A DNA stretch of 64,000 bases from Burkholderia metallica (GTDB lineage Bacteria; Pseudomonadota; Gammaproteobacteria; Burkholderiales; Burkholderiaceae): NCBI RefSeq assembly GCF_902832845.1, contig NZ_CADFDB010000001.1:434001-498000 (forward strand), read 5' to 3'. Shown piece after piece: positions 27,601 through 37,500 of this stretch (the stretch's first letter is position 1; every line of letters starts with the position of its first letter). Under the pieces are notes generated by a model that was not told the origin of the DNA, did no database searches, and saw nothing but the letters and a program-made list of their open reading frames with translations. A program made the position numbers and the translations under genes.

Positions 27601-30600
27601 TCCGGCGTAGCGGGCACGAACGTGAACCTCGGCGGCAATACGCTGACGCTGGCCGGTACCGGCAACGGCAACTATGCGGGCACGATCGGCGGCACCGGCG
27701 GGTTGACGATGTCCGGCACGGGCACGGAAACGCTGACCGGCACCAACACGTACACCGGCGCGACGACGATCAACAGCGGCACGCTGGCAATCGGCGCGGG
27801 CGGCAGCCTGTCCGGCAGCAGCCCGGTGAATCTGGCCGGTGCGGGCGCCACCTTCGACCTCAGCGGCGCAACGACGCCGCAGACGACGGGCACGCTGTCG
27901 GGCGTGGCCGGCTCGACCGTGAACCTCGGCGGCAACAACCTGACGCTCGGCGGCACGGGCAACGGCACGTACGGCGGCACGATCGCGGGTGCGGGCGGCA
28001 GCCTGACGCTGTCGGGCACCGGCACCGAAACGCTGACCGGGAACAACACGTACACCGGCGGCACGACCCTGAGCGGCGGTGGCACGTTGATCGCGGGCGG
28101 CGGTTCGGCGCTCGGCACCGGCGCGTTGAACACGAGTGGCGCTGGCGGTACGCTCGGCACGAGCGTGGCCGGCACGACGCTGACCAACAACGTGAATCTG
28201 GGCAGCGGCTCGACGCTGACGGTCGGCGGTGCGAACAATCTGGGCCTCGGCGGCGCGATTTCGGGCAGCGGCAACCTCGCGGTGACCGGCCCGTCGACGA
28301 CGACGCTCACAGGGGCCAGCTCATACACCGGCAACACGACGATCGGCAACGGCAGCACGCTCGCGGTCGGCGCAGGCGGCAGCCTGTCGGGCGGCAGCGC
28401 GATCGACCTGTCGGGTACCGGCGCCACGCTCGATCTGAGCGCGGCGACGTCGCCGCAGACGAGCGGCGCGCTGTCCGGCGGCGCGGGCACGAACGTGAAC
28501 CTGGGCGGCAATACGCTCACGCTCGGCGGCGCAGCCAGCGGCACGTACGGGGGCGTGATCGGCGGCACGGGCGGGTTGACGCTGTCGGGTACCGGCACCG
28601 AAACGCTGACGGGCAACAACACGTACACGGGTGCGACGACGATCAACAGCGGCACGCTGGCGATCGGCGCGGGCGGCAGCCTGTCCGGCAGCAGCCCGGT
28701 GAACCTGGCCGGTGCGGGCGCCACCTTCGACGTCAGCGGCGCGACGACGCCGCAGACGACGGGCACGCTGTCGGGCGTGGCCGGTTCGACGGTGAACCTC
28801 GGCGGCAACAACCTGACGCTCGGCGGCACGGGCAACGGCACGTACGGCGGCACGATCGCGGGTGCGGGCGGCAGCCTGACGCTGTCGGGCACCGGCACTG
28901 AAACGCTGACCGGCAACAACACGTACACGGGCGGCACGACCCTGAGCGGCGGCGGCACGCTGATCGCGGGCAGCGGCTCGGCGCTCGGCACGGGCGCGTT
29001 GAACACGAGCGGCGCAGGCGGCACGCTGGCCGCGAGCACGCCCGGTACAACGCTCGGCAACGCGGTGAATCTCGGTGCGGGTTCGACGCTGACGGTTGGC
29101 GGTGCGAACAATCTGGGCCTCGGCGGCGGGATCTCGGGTAGCGGCAACCTCGCGGTGACCGGCCCGTCGACGACGACGCTTACCGGCACCAGCTCCTACA
29201 CCGGCAACACGACGATCGGCAACGGCAGCACGCTGGCGGTCGGTGCAGGCGGCAGCCTGTCCGGCGGCAGCGCGATCGACCTGGCCGGCACGGGCTCGAC
29301 GCTCGATCTGAGCGCGGCGACGTCGCCGCAGACGAGCGGCGCGTTGTCCGGCGGCGCGGGCACGAACGTGAACCTGGGCGGCAATACGCTCACGCTCGGC
29401 GGCGCAGCCAGCGGCACGTACGGCGGTGTGATCGGCGGCACGGGCGGGTTGACGCTGTCGGGTACCGGCACCGAAACGCTGACGGGCAACAACACGTACA
29501 CCGGCGCGACGACGATCAACAGCGGCACGCTGGCGATCAGCGGCAACGGCAGCTTGTCGTCGAGCAGCCCGGTCAGCCTGACGGCGTCCGGCGCGACGCT
29601 CGACCTGAGCGGTGCGTCATCGCCGCAGTCGACCGGTGCGATCTCGGGGGTAGCCGGTTCGACGGTGAATCTCGGCAACAACAACCTGACGCTCGGCGGA
29701 TCGGACAGCGGCACCTATGCGGGCAATATTGCCGGCACGGGCGGCGTGACGATGAGCGGCACCGGCACCGAAACGCTGACGGGCGCCAACACGTACACCG
29801 GTGCGACGACGATCAACAGCGGCACGCTGGCGATCGGCGCAGGCGGCAGCCTGTCGGGGTCGACGCCGGTGAACCTGACCGGTGCGGGCGCAACGTTCGA
29901 TCTGAGCGGCGCGACGACGCCGCAGACGACGGGTGCGTTGTCGGGCGTGGCGGGTTCGACGGTGAATCTCGGTGGCAACAACCTGACGCTCGGCGGTTCG
30001 GGTAGCGGAACGTACGACGGCACGATCGCGGGTTCGGGCGGCAGCCTGACGCTGGGCGGTACGGGCACCGAAACGCTGACGGGCAACAACACGTATTCGG
30101 GCGGCACGAACCTGACAGGCGGTGGCACGCTGCTGGCCGGTAACGGTTCGGCACTCGGCACGGGGGCGCTGAACACCAGCGGCGCAGGCGGTACGCTCGG
30201 CACGACCGTAGCAGGCACGACGCTCGGCAACGCGGTGAATCTCGGTGCGGGTTCGACGCTGACGGTTGGCGGTGCGAACAATCTGGGCCTGGGCGGCGCG
30301 ATCACGGGCAGCGGCAACCTCGCGGTGAATGGTCCGTCGACGACGACGCTCACCGGCGCCAGCTCGTACACCGGCAACACGACGATCGGCAACGGCAGCA
30401 CGCTGGCGGTCGGCGCGGGCGGCAGCCTGTCGGGCGGCAGCGCGATCGATCTGGCCGGCACGGGCTCGACGCTGGACGTGAGCGGGGCGACGACGCCGCA
30501 GACGACGGGTGCGTTGTCGGGTGTCTCCGGTTCGACGGTGAACCTCGGCGGCAACAACCTGACGCTCGGCGGTTCGGGCAGCGGCACGTACGGCGGCACG

Positions 30601-33600
30601 ATCGCCGGCACGGGCGGCAGCCTGACGCTCGGCGGCACGGGCACCGAAACGCTGACGGGCAACAACACGTATTCGGGCGGCACGAACCTGACGGGCGGCG
30701 GCACGCTGCTGGCCGGCAACGGTTCGGCACTCGGCACCGGCGCGCTGAACACGAGCGGCGCAGGCGGCACGCTGGGCACGAGCGTGGCCGGCACGACGCT
30801 GACCAACGCAATCGATCTTGGCGCAGGTTCGACGCTGACGGTCGGCGGCGCGAACAACCTCGGCCTCGGCGGTGCGATCTCGGGCAGCGGCAACCTCGCG
30901 GTGAGCGGCCCGTCGACGACGACGCTCACCGGCACCAGCTCGTACACCGGCAACACGACGATCGGCAACGGCAGCACGCTGGCGGTCGGCGCGGGCGGCA
31001 GCCTGTCGTCGGGCAGCGCGCTCGACCTTGCTGGCACCGGGGCGACGCTGGACCTGAGCGCGGCCACGACGCAGCAGACGACGGGCGCGCTGTCGGGTGT
31101 CTCCGGTTCGACGGTGAATCTGGGCAGCAACACGCTGACGCTCGGCGGTTCCGGTAACGGCACGTACGGCGGCACCGTGGCAGGCACGGGCGGATTGACG
31201 CTGTCGGGCACCGGCACCGAAACGCTGACGGGCAACAACACGTACACGGGTGCGACGACGATCAACAGCGGCACGCTGGCGATCGGCGCGGGCGGCAGCC
31301 TGTCCGGCAGCAGCCCGGTGAGCCTGACCGGTGCGGGCGCAACGTTCGACCTGAGCGGCGCGACGACGCCGCAGACGACGGGCACGCTGTCGGGCGTGGC
31401 CGGTTCGACGGTGAACCTCGGCGGCAACAACCTGACGCTGGGCGGCACGGGCAGCGGCACGTACGGCGGTACGATCGCCGGCACGGGCGGCAGCCTGACG
31501 CTCGGCGGCACGGGCACCGAAACGCTGACCGGGTCGAACACGTACACGGGCGGCACGAACCTGAACGGTGGCGGCACGCTGGTCGCGGGCAGCAACACCG
31601 CGCTCGGCACCGGCGCACTGAACGCGAGCGGCGCAGGCGGCACGCTGACGGCCGGCACGCCGGGCACGACGCTGGCCAACGCGGTGAACCTCGGCACGGG
31701 TTCGACGCTGACCGTGGGCGGCGCCAACAGCCTCGGCCTGACCGGCGCGATCTCCGGCAACGGCACGCTGTCGCTCACCGGCCCGGCGACGACGACGCTG
31801 TCGGGCGCGAACAGCTATGCCGGCGGCACCAACGTCACCGGCGGCGGCACGCTGCTGGCCGGCACGTCGACGGCGCTCGGCAGCGGCACGCTGAACGTCG
31901 GCGGCAAGGGCGGCACGCTCGGTACGACCGTGGCAGGCACGACGCTCGGCAACGCAGTGAATCTCGGCACGGGCTCGACGCTGACGGTCGGCGGCGCGAA
32001 CAACCTCGGCCTCGGCGGCCCGATTTCGGGGAGCGGCAACCTGGCTGTGAGCGGCCCGTCGACGACCACGCTCAGTGGTGCCAACACGTACACCGGCGGC
32101 ACGACGATCGGCAGCGGCAGCACGCTGGCGGTCGGCGGCAAGGGCAGCCTGTCGGCAGCGAGCGGGGTGACGCTGGCCGGAAACGGCAGCACGCTGGATC
32201 TCGGCGGCGCGAGCAGCCCGCAGACGGCGAGCGCGCTGTCCGGCGCAGCCGGTTCGACCGTGAACCTCGGCGGCAACACGCTGACCGTGGCCGGCTCGAC
32301 GGGCGGCGCGTACGGCGGCTCGATCGTCGGCACCGGTGGCTTCGCGGTACAGGGCGGCGGCACGCAGACGCTGACGGGCGCCAACACGTACACCGGCGGC
32401 ACGACGATCGGCAGCGGCAGCACGCTCGCACTCTCCGGCGCAGGCAGTCTCGCGCCGACCAGCCCGATGACGCTCGCCGGCAGCGGCGCGACGCTGAACC
32501 TCGCGGGTTCCGCTTCGCCGCAGTCGATCGGTGTGCTGTCGGGCACGACGGGCTCGAACGTGAATCTCGGCAGTACGCCGCTGACGGTCAACACCGCGGG
32601 CACCAGCACGTTCGCGGGCACGCTGTCGGGCACCGGCCCGCTGACGCTGGCCGGGACGGGCGCGCAAGTGCTGAGCGGCACGAACACGCTGTCCGGGCCG
32701 ACGACCGTCACGGGCGGCACGCTCGCCGTTACCGGTTCGCTCGCCGGCTCGCCGGTGACCGTCGGCAACGGCGCGACCATCACGGGCACGGGCACGATCG
32801 GCGGCCTGGTCGTGTCGGGCGGCGGCACCGCATCGGTGCTGCAGCTCGGGCAGCCGCTGAAGGTCGCGGGCAACGCGACGTTCCAGCCGGGCTCGACGCT
32901 GCAGGTCGGCGCGACGCCGCAACAGAGCGGCGGCCTCGACGTGACCGGCTCCGCCACGCTCAACGGCGGGTCGGTACAGGTCGTCGCGGCGACTGGGCAA
33001 TACCAGCCGGGCAAGCTCTACACGATCGTGAATGCCGGCGCGGGTGTGCAAGGCCAGTTCAGCGCGGTGAACTCGACGTATGCGTTCCTCACGCCGACGC
33101 TTACGTACAACCCGGCGCAGGTGCTGATGTCGCTGGCGCCGAACGGCACGCCGTTCTCGTCGGTGGCGACGACGCCGGACGGGCAAGCGGTGGCGGGTGC
33201 GGTCGGCACGCTCGGCGCCGGCAACCCGCTGTTCGATACGGTGCTGACGTCGGATGCGCCGACCGCGAGCCGTGCATTCACGCAACTGGCCGGCGATCTG
33301 TATCCGAGTACGCGCAGCGTGCTGCTGTCGGATAGCCGCTATGTGCGCGACGCGGTGCTCGATCGTGCGCGGCTCGGTTCGCAACCGGGCGGCGCGCTGT
33401 GCGGATGCGAGGCGCCGGTGTCGGCGGACGATCATTCGGCTGCGCTCGACCGGCGCATGGCCGCGGAGAACGGCTGCACACCGGCCAAATCGTTCAAGCC
33501 CGCGGTCTGGGGGCGGCTGTACGGGTCGCATAGCCGCTTCGACGGCGATGGCGTCGCGACGGTCGACCGCAACCTGTACGGCTTCATCGTCGGTACGGAC

Positions 33601-34317
33601 GCGGAGGTCAGCAGCCACTGGCGCGTCGGTATCGCGGGTGGCGCGTCGCGCAGCCTGCTCAATACCGACCAGAACGAATCGGCGAAGGCAAACGGCGAGA
33701 CGATCGCGCTGTATGCGAGCGGCCGGTACGACGCGTGGAACGTGCGCGGCGGTGTGTCGCAGTCGTGGTACCGCGTGCACAGCGAGCGCAATCCGTCGTT
33801 CGGCAGCTTTGCCGATCACGATACGGCCAGCTACGACGCGAACGCGACGCAGGTGTTCACCGAGATCGGCTACTCGACGGCGTTCCGCAATGTCGCGCTC
33901 GAACCGTTCGTTGGGCTCGCGTACGCCAGCCTGCACACCGACGGCTTCAAGGAGAGCGGTGGCGCGGCGGCGCTGCAGGGCGACTCAGATACGACGGGCC
34001 TCGGTTTCTCGACGCTCGGCGTGCGGGCTTCGACGGACGTCGCGGTCACGACGAAGGGCAAGGTCACGACCTACGGCACGATCGGCTGGCGGCATGCGTT
34101 CGGCAATACGCAGCCGGGGGCGAAGCTGTCGTTCGCGAGCGGCGGTTCGCCGTTCAGCGTGGTCGGCGTGCCGGTCGCGCGTGATGCGGCAGTGCTCGAG
34201 GTCGGCGTCGACGCGGCCGTGACGAAGAACCTGTCGCTCGGGTTGTCGTATAGCGGCCAGCTCGGCGGCAGCATCAGCGACCACGCGCTGTACGGCAATC
34301 TGTTGTGGAAGTTTTAA
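21607..34317 (+). CDS. Giant repetitive autotransporter adhesin (type Va), about 4,236 aa
   Basis: The ATG at 21607 has AAGG seven bases upstream (a GTG at 21601 is too close). The N-terminus is a basic extended signal (RMRMGSNKKRAEARPKLLVP) with a hydrophobic core ending near ADALAAC. The passenger (about 60-3900) is built from PATR-type beta-strand repeats of the form GTGTTTLLGANTFTGGTTLS then GGGLIAG; I count about 36 such cores. They alternate with segments like NAVNLGAGATLGLNGANDLG and PQTTGTLSGVAGSTVNLGGN, as in parallel beta-helices. Residues about 3965-4236 form an autotransporter beta-barrel (KPAVWGRLYGSHSRFDGDG start, LLWKF end with terminal Phe). The passenger is almost free of cysteine. 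Secretion is through the outer membrane by the BAM-inserted barrel; adhesion or biofilm is the usual role of this family. Long antisense frames here are shadows of the repeats. Confidence 0.93.
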   Translation: MRMRMGSNKKRAEARPKLLVPTGMLVALVSAGIVPADALAACTGSPTVTCTGTTNSYANGTNNLNVTVASGATVSVVPLFGGTALSLTGSGVTLTNNGTIDPSQAGLSIVSNGTVVGNITSASTVNVTNNGVMMGSTSSLFGNGPALTVYNGTGGTTNITNTGTIGTTGIGFTAGPTTQVVTASGGAQVNFTNASGGAINGSVVLAPSTLVGTGNTFTNAGSITGNVSLGAGLGTSNTFNAQTGSSVGLGVDAGLGGNNTLNLQQNTSGGAANGAIAVDTFGNFTHLAVQGGTWNITGASTASDASLTGGTAIINNSGSLGTGTIAVSGGRLEAGSAGVNLQNNVALGAALTVDGATGFGISGAISGGGALNAAGTGTLALNGANSFSGGTNLTGGGGLLVGTGLALGSGALNVTGAGGTLATSVGGTLLGNAVNIDSGVTLGLNSSANLGLGGVIGGNGGLAQTGSGTTTLLGLNTFTGGMNLSGGGLVAGNGQALGTGALHVSGAGGSLAVNAGGTLLGNAVNLDAGATLGLNGAAGMSLGGVIGGNGGLAQTGSGTTTLLGANTFSGGTALSGGGLVAGNGSALGTGALHVSGTGGALAVNADGTLLGNAVNLDAGATLGLNGTAGMSLGGVISGNGGLAQTGTGTTTLLGVNAFTGGTTLGAGGLIAGNGHALGSGALNVVGAGGTLATNVAGTVLGNAVNLGAGATLGLNGAADLGLGGTISGAGGLALGGTGATTLSGANTFSGGASLTGGGSLIVDGNSALGVGGALNVSGLGGSLHAGAAGATLVNSINLNGTSLTLDGANDLGLGGVIGGTGGLVLNGTGTTTLSGANTFGGGTTLSAGTLLAGNNLALGTGALNVAGAGGALGASASGVALNNAVNLGTGATLALTGSNDLGLGGVIAGDGGLAQVGSGITTLLGANTFTGGTTLSGGGILAGNGAALGTGALNVTGAGGSLGTTVGGTVLGNAIQLGAGAALTVGGANDLGLGGIISGAGGLSVNGPGTTTLTAAETFTGGTTIGSGTLAIGAGGSLAASSPVNLAGAGAQFNIAGATTPQSIGTLSGVAGSTIDLGSNHLTLAGSGSGVFAGNIGGAGGLTLSGTGSQALTGNNTYAGGTALTGGDLIVGSGAALGLGTLDVNGSASLGASVPGVTIGNAVNLGAGVTLGLNGANDLGLSGTIAGNGGLAQTGTGTGTTTLTGTNTYTGGTTLSGGGLIAGNGSALGAGALNVTGAGGTLATNVAGTVLGNAVNLGAGATLGLNGSADLSLGGVLSGGGGLAQTGTGTTTLLGANTYTGGTTLSGGGLIAGNGSALGTGALNVTGAGGSLGTSVGGTVLGNAVNLGAGATLTVGGANNLGLGGAISGGGNLSVTGPSITTLTGAGRYTGNTTIGNGSTLAVGAGGSLSGGSLFDLTGVGATLDLSAATSPQTTGGLVGTAGSAVNLGGNTLTLGGAGNGTFGGTIGGAGGLTLAGTGTETLIGANTYTGGTTINSGTLAIGAGGSLAAGGAVNLGGAGAAFDLSGAALPQTIGTLSGVAGSTVNLGGNGLTLGGAGSGTFGGTIAGAGGSLTLSGTGTETLNGANSYTGGTSLTGGGTLLAGNGAALGTGALNIGGAGGTLAASVAGTTLNNAVNLGTGSALTLGGTNDLGLGGIIGGGGSLAQTGSGTTALTGANTFTGGTTLSAGGLSVGSNTALGTGTLNVTGSGGALSASTANLLLANAVDLGIGSTLNLGGAFDFGLNGMISGAGGVVQSGSGTTTLGGANTYGGGTTLSSGGLSVGSNSALGTGALNVTGNGTLNASVSGTTLGNAVNLGAGATLGLNGSNDLGLSGTISGSGALAQTGAGTTTLTGTNTYDGGTTLSGGGLIAGNGSALGSGALNVTGAGGSLGTSVGGTTLGNTVNLGAGSTLTVGGANDLGLGGGISGSGGLSVSGPSTTTLTGVNTYTGNTTIGGGSTLAVGAGGSLSSGSALDLAGTGATLDISAATTPQTSGMLSGVAGTNVNLGGNTLTLAGTGNGNYAGTIGGTGGLTMSGTGTETLTGTNTYTGATTINSGTLAIGAGGSLSGSSPVNLAGAGATFDLSGATTPQTTGTLSGVAGSTVNLGGNNLTLGGTGNGTYGGTIAGAGGSLTLSGTGTETLTGNNTYTGGTTLSGGGTLIAGGGSALGTGALNTSGAGGTLGTSVAGTTLTNNVNLGSGSTLTVGGANNLGLGGAISGSGNLAVTGPSTTTLTGASSYTGNTTIGNGSTLAVGAGGSLSGGSAIDLSGTGATLDLSAATSPQTSGALSGGAGTNVNLGGNTLTLGGAASGTYGGVIGGTGGLTLSGTGTETLTGNNTYTGATTINSGTLAIGAGGSLSGSSPVNLAGAGATFDVSGATTPQTTGTLSGVAGSTVNLGGNNLTLGGTGNGTYGGTIAGAGGSLTLSGTGTETLTGNNTYTGGTTLSGGGTLIAGSGSALGTGALNTSGAGGTLAASTPGTTLGNAVNLGAGSTLTVGGANNLGLGGGISGSGNLAVTGPSTTTLTGTSSYTGNTTIGNGSTLAVGAGGSLSGGSAIDLAGTGSTLDLSAATSPQTSGALSGGAGTNVNLGGNTLTLGGAASGTYGGVIGGTGGLTLSGTGTETLTGNNTYTGATTINSGTLAISGNGSLSSSSPVSLTASGATLDLSGASSPQSTGAISGVAGSTVNLGNNNLTLGGSDSGTYAGNIAGTGGVTMSGTGTETLTGANTYTGATTINSGTLAIGAGGSLSGSTPVNLTGAGATFDLSGATTPQTTGALSGVAGSTVNLGGNNLTLGGSGSGTYDGTIAGSGGSLTLGGTGTETLTGNNTYSGGTNLTGGGTLLAGNGSALGTGALNTSGAGGTLGTTVAGTTLGNAVNLGAGSTLTVGGANNLGLGGAITGSGNLAVNGPSTTTLTGASSYTGNTTIGNGSTLAVGAGGSLSGGSAIDLAGTGSTLDVSGATTPQTTGALSGVSGSTVNLGGNNLTLGGSGSGTYGGTIAGTGGSLTLGGTGTETLTGNNTYSGGTNLTGGGTLLAGNGSALGTGALNTSGAGGTLGTSVAGTTLTNAIDLGAGSTLTVGGANNLGLGGAISGSGNLAVSGPSTTTLTGTSSYTGNTTIGNGSTLAVGAGGSLSSGSALDLAGTGATLDLSAATTQQTTGALSGVSGSTVNLGSNTLTLGGSGNGTYGGTVAGTGGLTLSGTGTETLTGNNTYTGATTINSGTLAIGAGGSLSGSSPVSLTGAGATFDLSGATTPQTTGTLSGVAGSTVNLGGNNLTLGGTGSGTYGGTIAGTGGSLTLGGTGTETLTGSNTYTGGTNLNGGGTLVAGSNTALGTGALNASGAGGTLTAGTPGTTLANAVNLGTGSTLTVGGANSLGLTGAISGNGTLSLTGPATTTLSGANSYAGGTNVTGGGTLLAGTSTALGSGTLNVGGKGGTLGTTVAGTTLGNAVNLGTGSTLTVGGANNLGLGGPISGSGNLAVSGPSTTTLSGANTYTGGTTIGSGSTLAVGGKGSLSAASGVTLAGNGSTLDLGGASSPQTASALSGAAGSTVNLGGNTLTVAGSTGGAYGGSIVGTGGFAVQGGGTQTLTGANTYTGGTTIGSGSTLALSGAGSLAPTSPMTLAGSGATLNLAGSASPQSIGVLSGTTGSNVNLGSTPLTVNTAGTSTFAGTLSGTGPLTLAGTGAQVLSGTNTLSGPTTVTGGTLAVTGSLAGSPVTVGNGATITGTGTIGGLVVSGGGTASVLQLGQPLKVAGNATFQPGSTLQVGATPQQSGGLDVTGSATLNGGSVQVVAATGQYQPGKLYTIVNAGAGVQGQFSAVNSTYAFLTPTLTYNPAQVLMSLAPNGTPFSSVATTPDGQAVAGAVGTLGAGNPLFDTVLTSDAPTASRAFTQLAGDLYPSTRSVLLSDSRYVRDAVLDRARLGSQPGGALCGCEAPVSADDHSAALDRRMAAENGCTPAKSFKPAVWGRLYGSHSRFDGDGVATVDRNLYGFIVGTDAEVSSHWRVGIAGGASRSLLNTDQNESAKANGETIALYASGRYDAWNVRGGVSQSWYRVHSERNPSFGSFADHDTASYDANATQVFTEIGYSTAFRNVALEPFVGLAYASLHTDGFKESGGAAALQGDSDTTGLGFSTLGVRASTDVAVTTKGKVTTYGTIGWRHAFGNTQPGAKLSFASGGSPFSVVGVPVARDAAVLEVGVDAAVTKNLSLGLSYSGQLGGSISDHALYGNLLWKF
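22700..32750 (+). repeat. In-frame passenger repeats, including near-identical 873-bp blocks
   Basis: Degenerate units of roughly 240-290 bp fill the 5' half. From about 27400 onward they become nearly identical at DNA level. For example, the block around 28294 recurs 873 bp later around 29167 with few changes, and the same TCGACGACGACGCT landmark returns at 30337 and 30913, so copies are spaced by 291, 390 and 192 codons. All spacings are multiples of three. Such blocks favour recombination and length variation of the passenger. Confidence 0.85.
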
Positions 34318-34323
34318 GGGGGC

Positions 34324-34355
34324 GGCCGCTCGCGACGGGGTTGTCGTGAGCGGCC
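34324..34355 (+). terminator. Stem-loop after the autotransporter
   Basis: GGCCGCTCGCGAC and GTCGTGAGCGGCC pair over 13 positions (one G-T type mismatch) around a six-base loop, 7 bp after the stop. There is no long T-run, so termination may be partial. Confidence 0.6.
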
Positions 34356-34597
34356 GATTGTCGATCGATGTTTCTATGGGAAGTGTTCGTTTCGCATGAC
34401 AGAAGTTTCGTGATGCAGATCAATTAGCATGAAGTGCATCGCGTGACGTTTGGTATTCCGTCGCACCGACTGGTCAAGCCTGTTTAACGCTTTGCATATC
34501 GAGCAATCCGCACACGATTTACGTCGCCTTCGGGCGGCAGGTCCAGGCGTGATCGCTCGAGCTGTTCCGCGGTTGTCCAACCGAAATGGGGTAATTC

Positions 34598-37500
34598 ATG
34601 AAAACGAAAATGAACATGAAGTTGACAGGCATCGCCTTGTCGGTCGCGGCTTTGTTCAGCGTGGCCGCCACGGCGTCCCAGGCGGGGGTAGTGACTGCCG
34701 TGCCGGGAAGTCTCAGCAACACCGACGGCTTGATCATCGGAGGCAGATCGCCGGCGCCGGGGGGGCTCGTCGGCGCCGTGGCGGGATGGGGGAACGGGGT
34801 GGTGTCGGTCGGCGGCCCGACGAATGCCGGCGGTATCTCGATCGGGGCGGCGGGTGCGGCAGGCGCGGCCATCAATATCAATAGCGGATTGCTCGAGCCG
34901 GTCGCGGATGTGGCCGGTACGGTGACCGGGGCGTTGGGTGGCATCGGCGGGAACGGTGGAACCGGCGGTGCGGCGGGCGGACTCGGGGGGGTGATCGGTA
35001 CCGTCACCGGTGCGCTGGGCGGTGTCGGCGGTAGTGGCGGTGCGACCGGCGGCCTGGGTGGTGTCGTCGGGACGGTGGGTAACGCGGCAACTGGCGCGGT
35101 GGGTGCCGTGACTGGCGCGTTGGGTGGTGTTGGCGGCAGCGGTGATCCGATCAGTGGTCTCGGCGGCGTGGTTGGGACGGTGACGGGTGCACTGGGTGGC
35201 ATCGGCGGGAGCGGCGGCGCGACGGGCGGCCTGGGTGGCGTCGTCGGCACGGTGGGCAATGCGGCAACTGGCGCGGTCGGTGCAGTGACTGGCGCGTTGG
35301 GTGGCGTCGGTGGCAGCGGTGATCCGATCGGTGGTCTTGGAGGTGTGATTGGCACGGTGACGGGTGCGCTGGGTGGCATCGGCGGGAGCGGCGGCGCGAC
35401 GGGTGGCCTGGGTGGCGTCGTCGGGACAGTGGGCAATGCGGCAACTGGCGCGGTGGGTGCCGTGACTGGCGCGTTGGGTGGTGTTGGCGGCAGCGGTGAT
35501 CCGATCGGTGGTCTTGGAGGTGTGATTGGCACGGTGACGGGTGCGCTGGGTGGCATCGGCGGGAGCGGTGGCGCGACGGGCGGCCTGGGTGGTGTCGTCG
35601 GGACAGTGGGTAACGCGGCAACTGGCGCGGTCGGTGCAGTGACTGGCGCGTTAGGTGGCGTCGGCGGCAGCAGCGGTGCGACCGGTGGTCTCGGCGGAGT
35701 CGTTGGGACGGTGACTGGTGCGCTGGGTGGCATTGATGGGAGCGGTGGCGCGACGGGTGGCCTGGGTGGCGTCGTCGGGACAGTGGGTAACGCGGCAACC
35801 GGCGCGCTCGGCACTGTGACGGGTGCGTTGGGTGGTGTCGGTGGCAGCGGTGATCCGACCGGTGGTCTTGGCGGAGTCGTTGGGACGGTGACGGGTGCGC
35901 TGGGTGGCATTGGCGGGAGCGGTGGCGCGACGGGCGGCCTGGGCGGCGTCGTCGGGACAGTGGGCAATGCGGCAACCGGCGCGGTTGGTGCGGTGACTGG
36001 CGCGCTGGGTGGCGTCGGCGGCAGCGGCGGTGCGGCCGGTGGTCTCGGTGGCGTGGTTGGGACGGTGACCGGTGCGTTGGGTGGCATCGGCGGGAGCGGT
36101 GGCGCGACGGGTGGCCTGGGTGGCGTCGTCGGCACGGTTGGCAACGCGGCAAACGGTGCGGTCGGTACCGTAACCGGTGCATTGGGCGGCCTCGGTGGTA
36201 GTGGGGGGCTGACCAGCGGTCTTGGAGGTGTGATTGGCACGGTGACGGGAGCCCTGGGTGGCGACGGCAATCCGGCTGGTGGCCTGGGTAGTGTTGTCGG
36301 TACGGTGACCAACGCGGCAAACGGCGCGGTCGGTACGGTGACGGGCGCATTGGGTGGTGTCGGCGGCAATGGCAATCCGGCCGGTGGTCTCGGTGGAGTC
36401 ATTGGCACGGTGACTGGCGCGCTGGGCGGCGTCGGCGGCGTCGGTGGCGCAACTGGTGGCCTGGGTGGAGTCGTCGGCACGGTAGGTAGCACGGCAACGG
36501 GAGCACTCGGCACGGTGACGGGTGCGCTGGGCAGCGTTGGCGTCGTCGGTGGCGCGACTGGCGGCCTGGGTGGTGTCGTCGGCACGGTAGCTAACACGGC
36601 TACGGGTGCGCTCGGCACGGTGACCGGGGCACTGGGCGGGGTTGGCGGCGTCGGTGGTGCAACTGGTGGCCTGGGTGGCGTCGTCGGCACGGTAGCTAAC
36701 ACGGCTGCGGGTGCGCTCGGCACGGTGACCGGTGCACTGGGTGGGGTTGGCGGCGTCGGTGGCGCAGCTGGCGGCCTGGGTGGAGTCGTCGGCACGGTGG
36801 GCAACACGGCAACGGGTGCACTCGGCACCGTGACCGGTGCACTGGGCAGCGTTGGCGGCGTCGGTGGTGCCGCTGGTGGCTTGGGTGGCGTTGTCGGCAC
36901 CGTGGCTAACACGGCAACCGGTGCACTTGGGACGGCGGCCAATACGGCAACGGGTGCACTTGGCACGGTGACGGGCGCGCTGGGCAGTGTCGGCGGCGTC
37001 GGTGGTGCCGCTGGTGGCTTGGGTGGTGTCGTCGGGACCGTGGGCAACACGGCAACGGGTGCGCTCGGTACGGTGACGGGTGCACTGGGCAGCGTTGGCG
37101 GCGTCGGTGGCGCGACTGGCGGCCTGGGTAGTGTCGTCGGGACGGTGGCTAACTCGGCTACCGGTGCACTCGGCACGGTGACCGGTGCGCTGGGCAGCGT
37201 TGGCGGCGTCGGTGGTGCCGCTGGCGGCTTGGGTGGTGTCGTCGGCACCGTGGCTAACACGGCAACCGGTGCACTCGGCACGGTGACCGGTGCGCTGGGC
37301 AGCGTTGGCGGCGTCGGTGGTGCCGCTGGCGGCTTGGGTGGTGTCGTCGGCACCGTGGCTAACACGGCAACCGGTGCACTTGGGACGGCAGCCAATACGG
37401 CAACGGGTGCACTTGGCACGGTGACGGGCGCGCTGGGTAGCGTTGGCGGCATCGGTGGCGCAGCTGGCGGCCTGGGTAGTGTCGTCGGGACGGTAGCTAA

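Noticed and set aside
21589-33936. Very long antisense frames (up to 1,671 codons) opposite the autotransporter
   Set aside because: They are low-complexity Arg/Ala- or Pro/Val/Ser-rich mirrors of the sense repeats, with no ribosome sites or domains. Absence of stops is due to GC-rich repeated codons.
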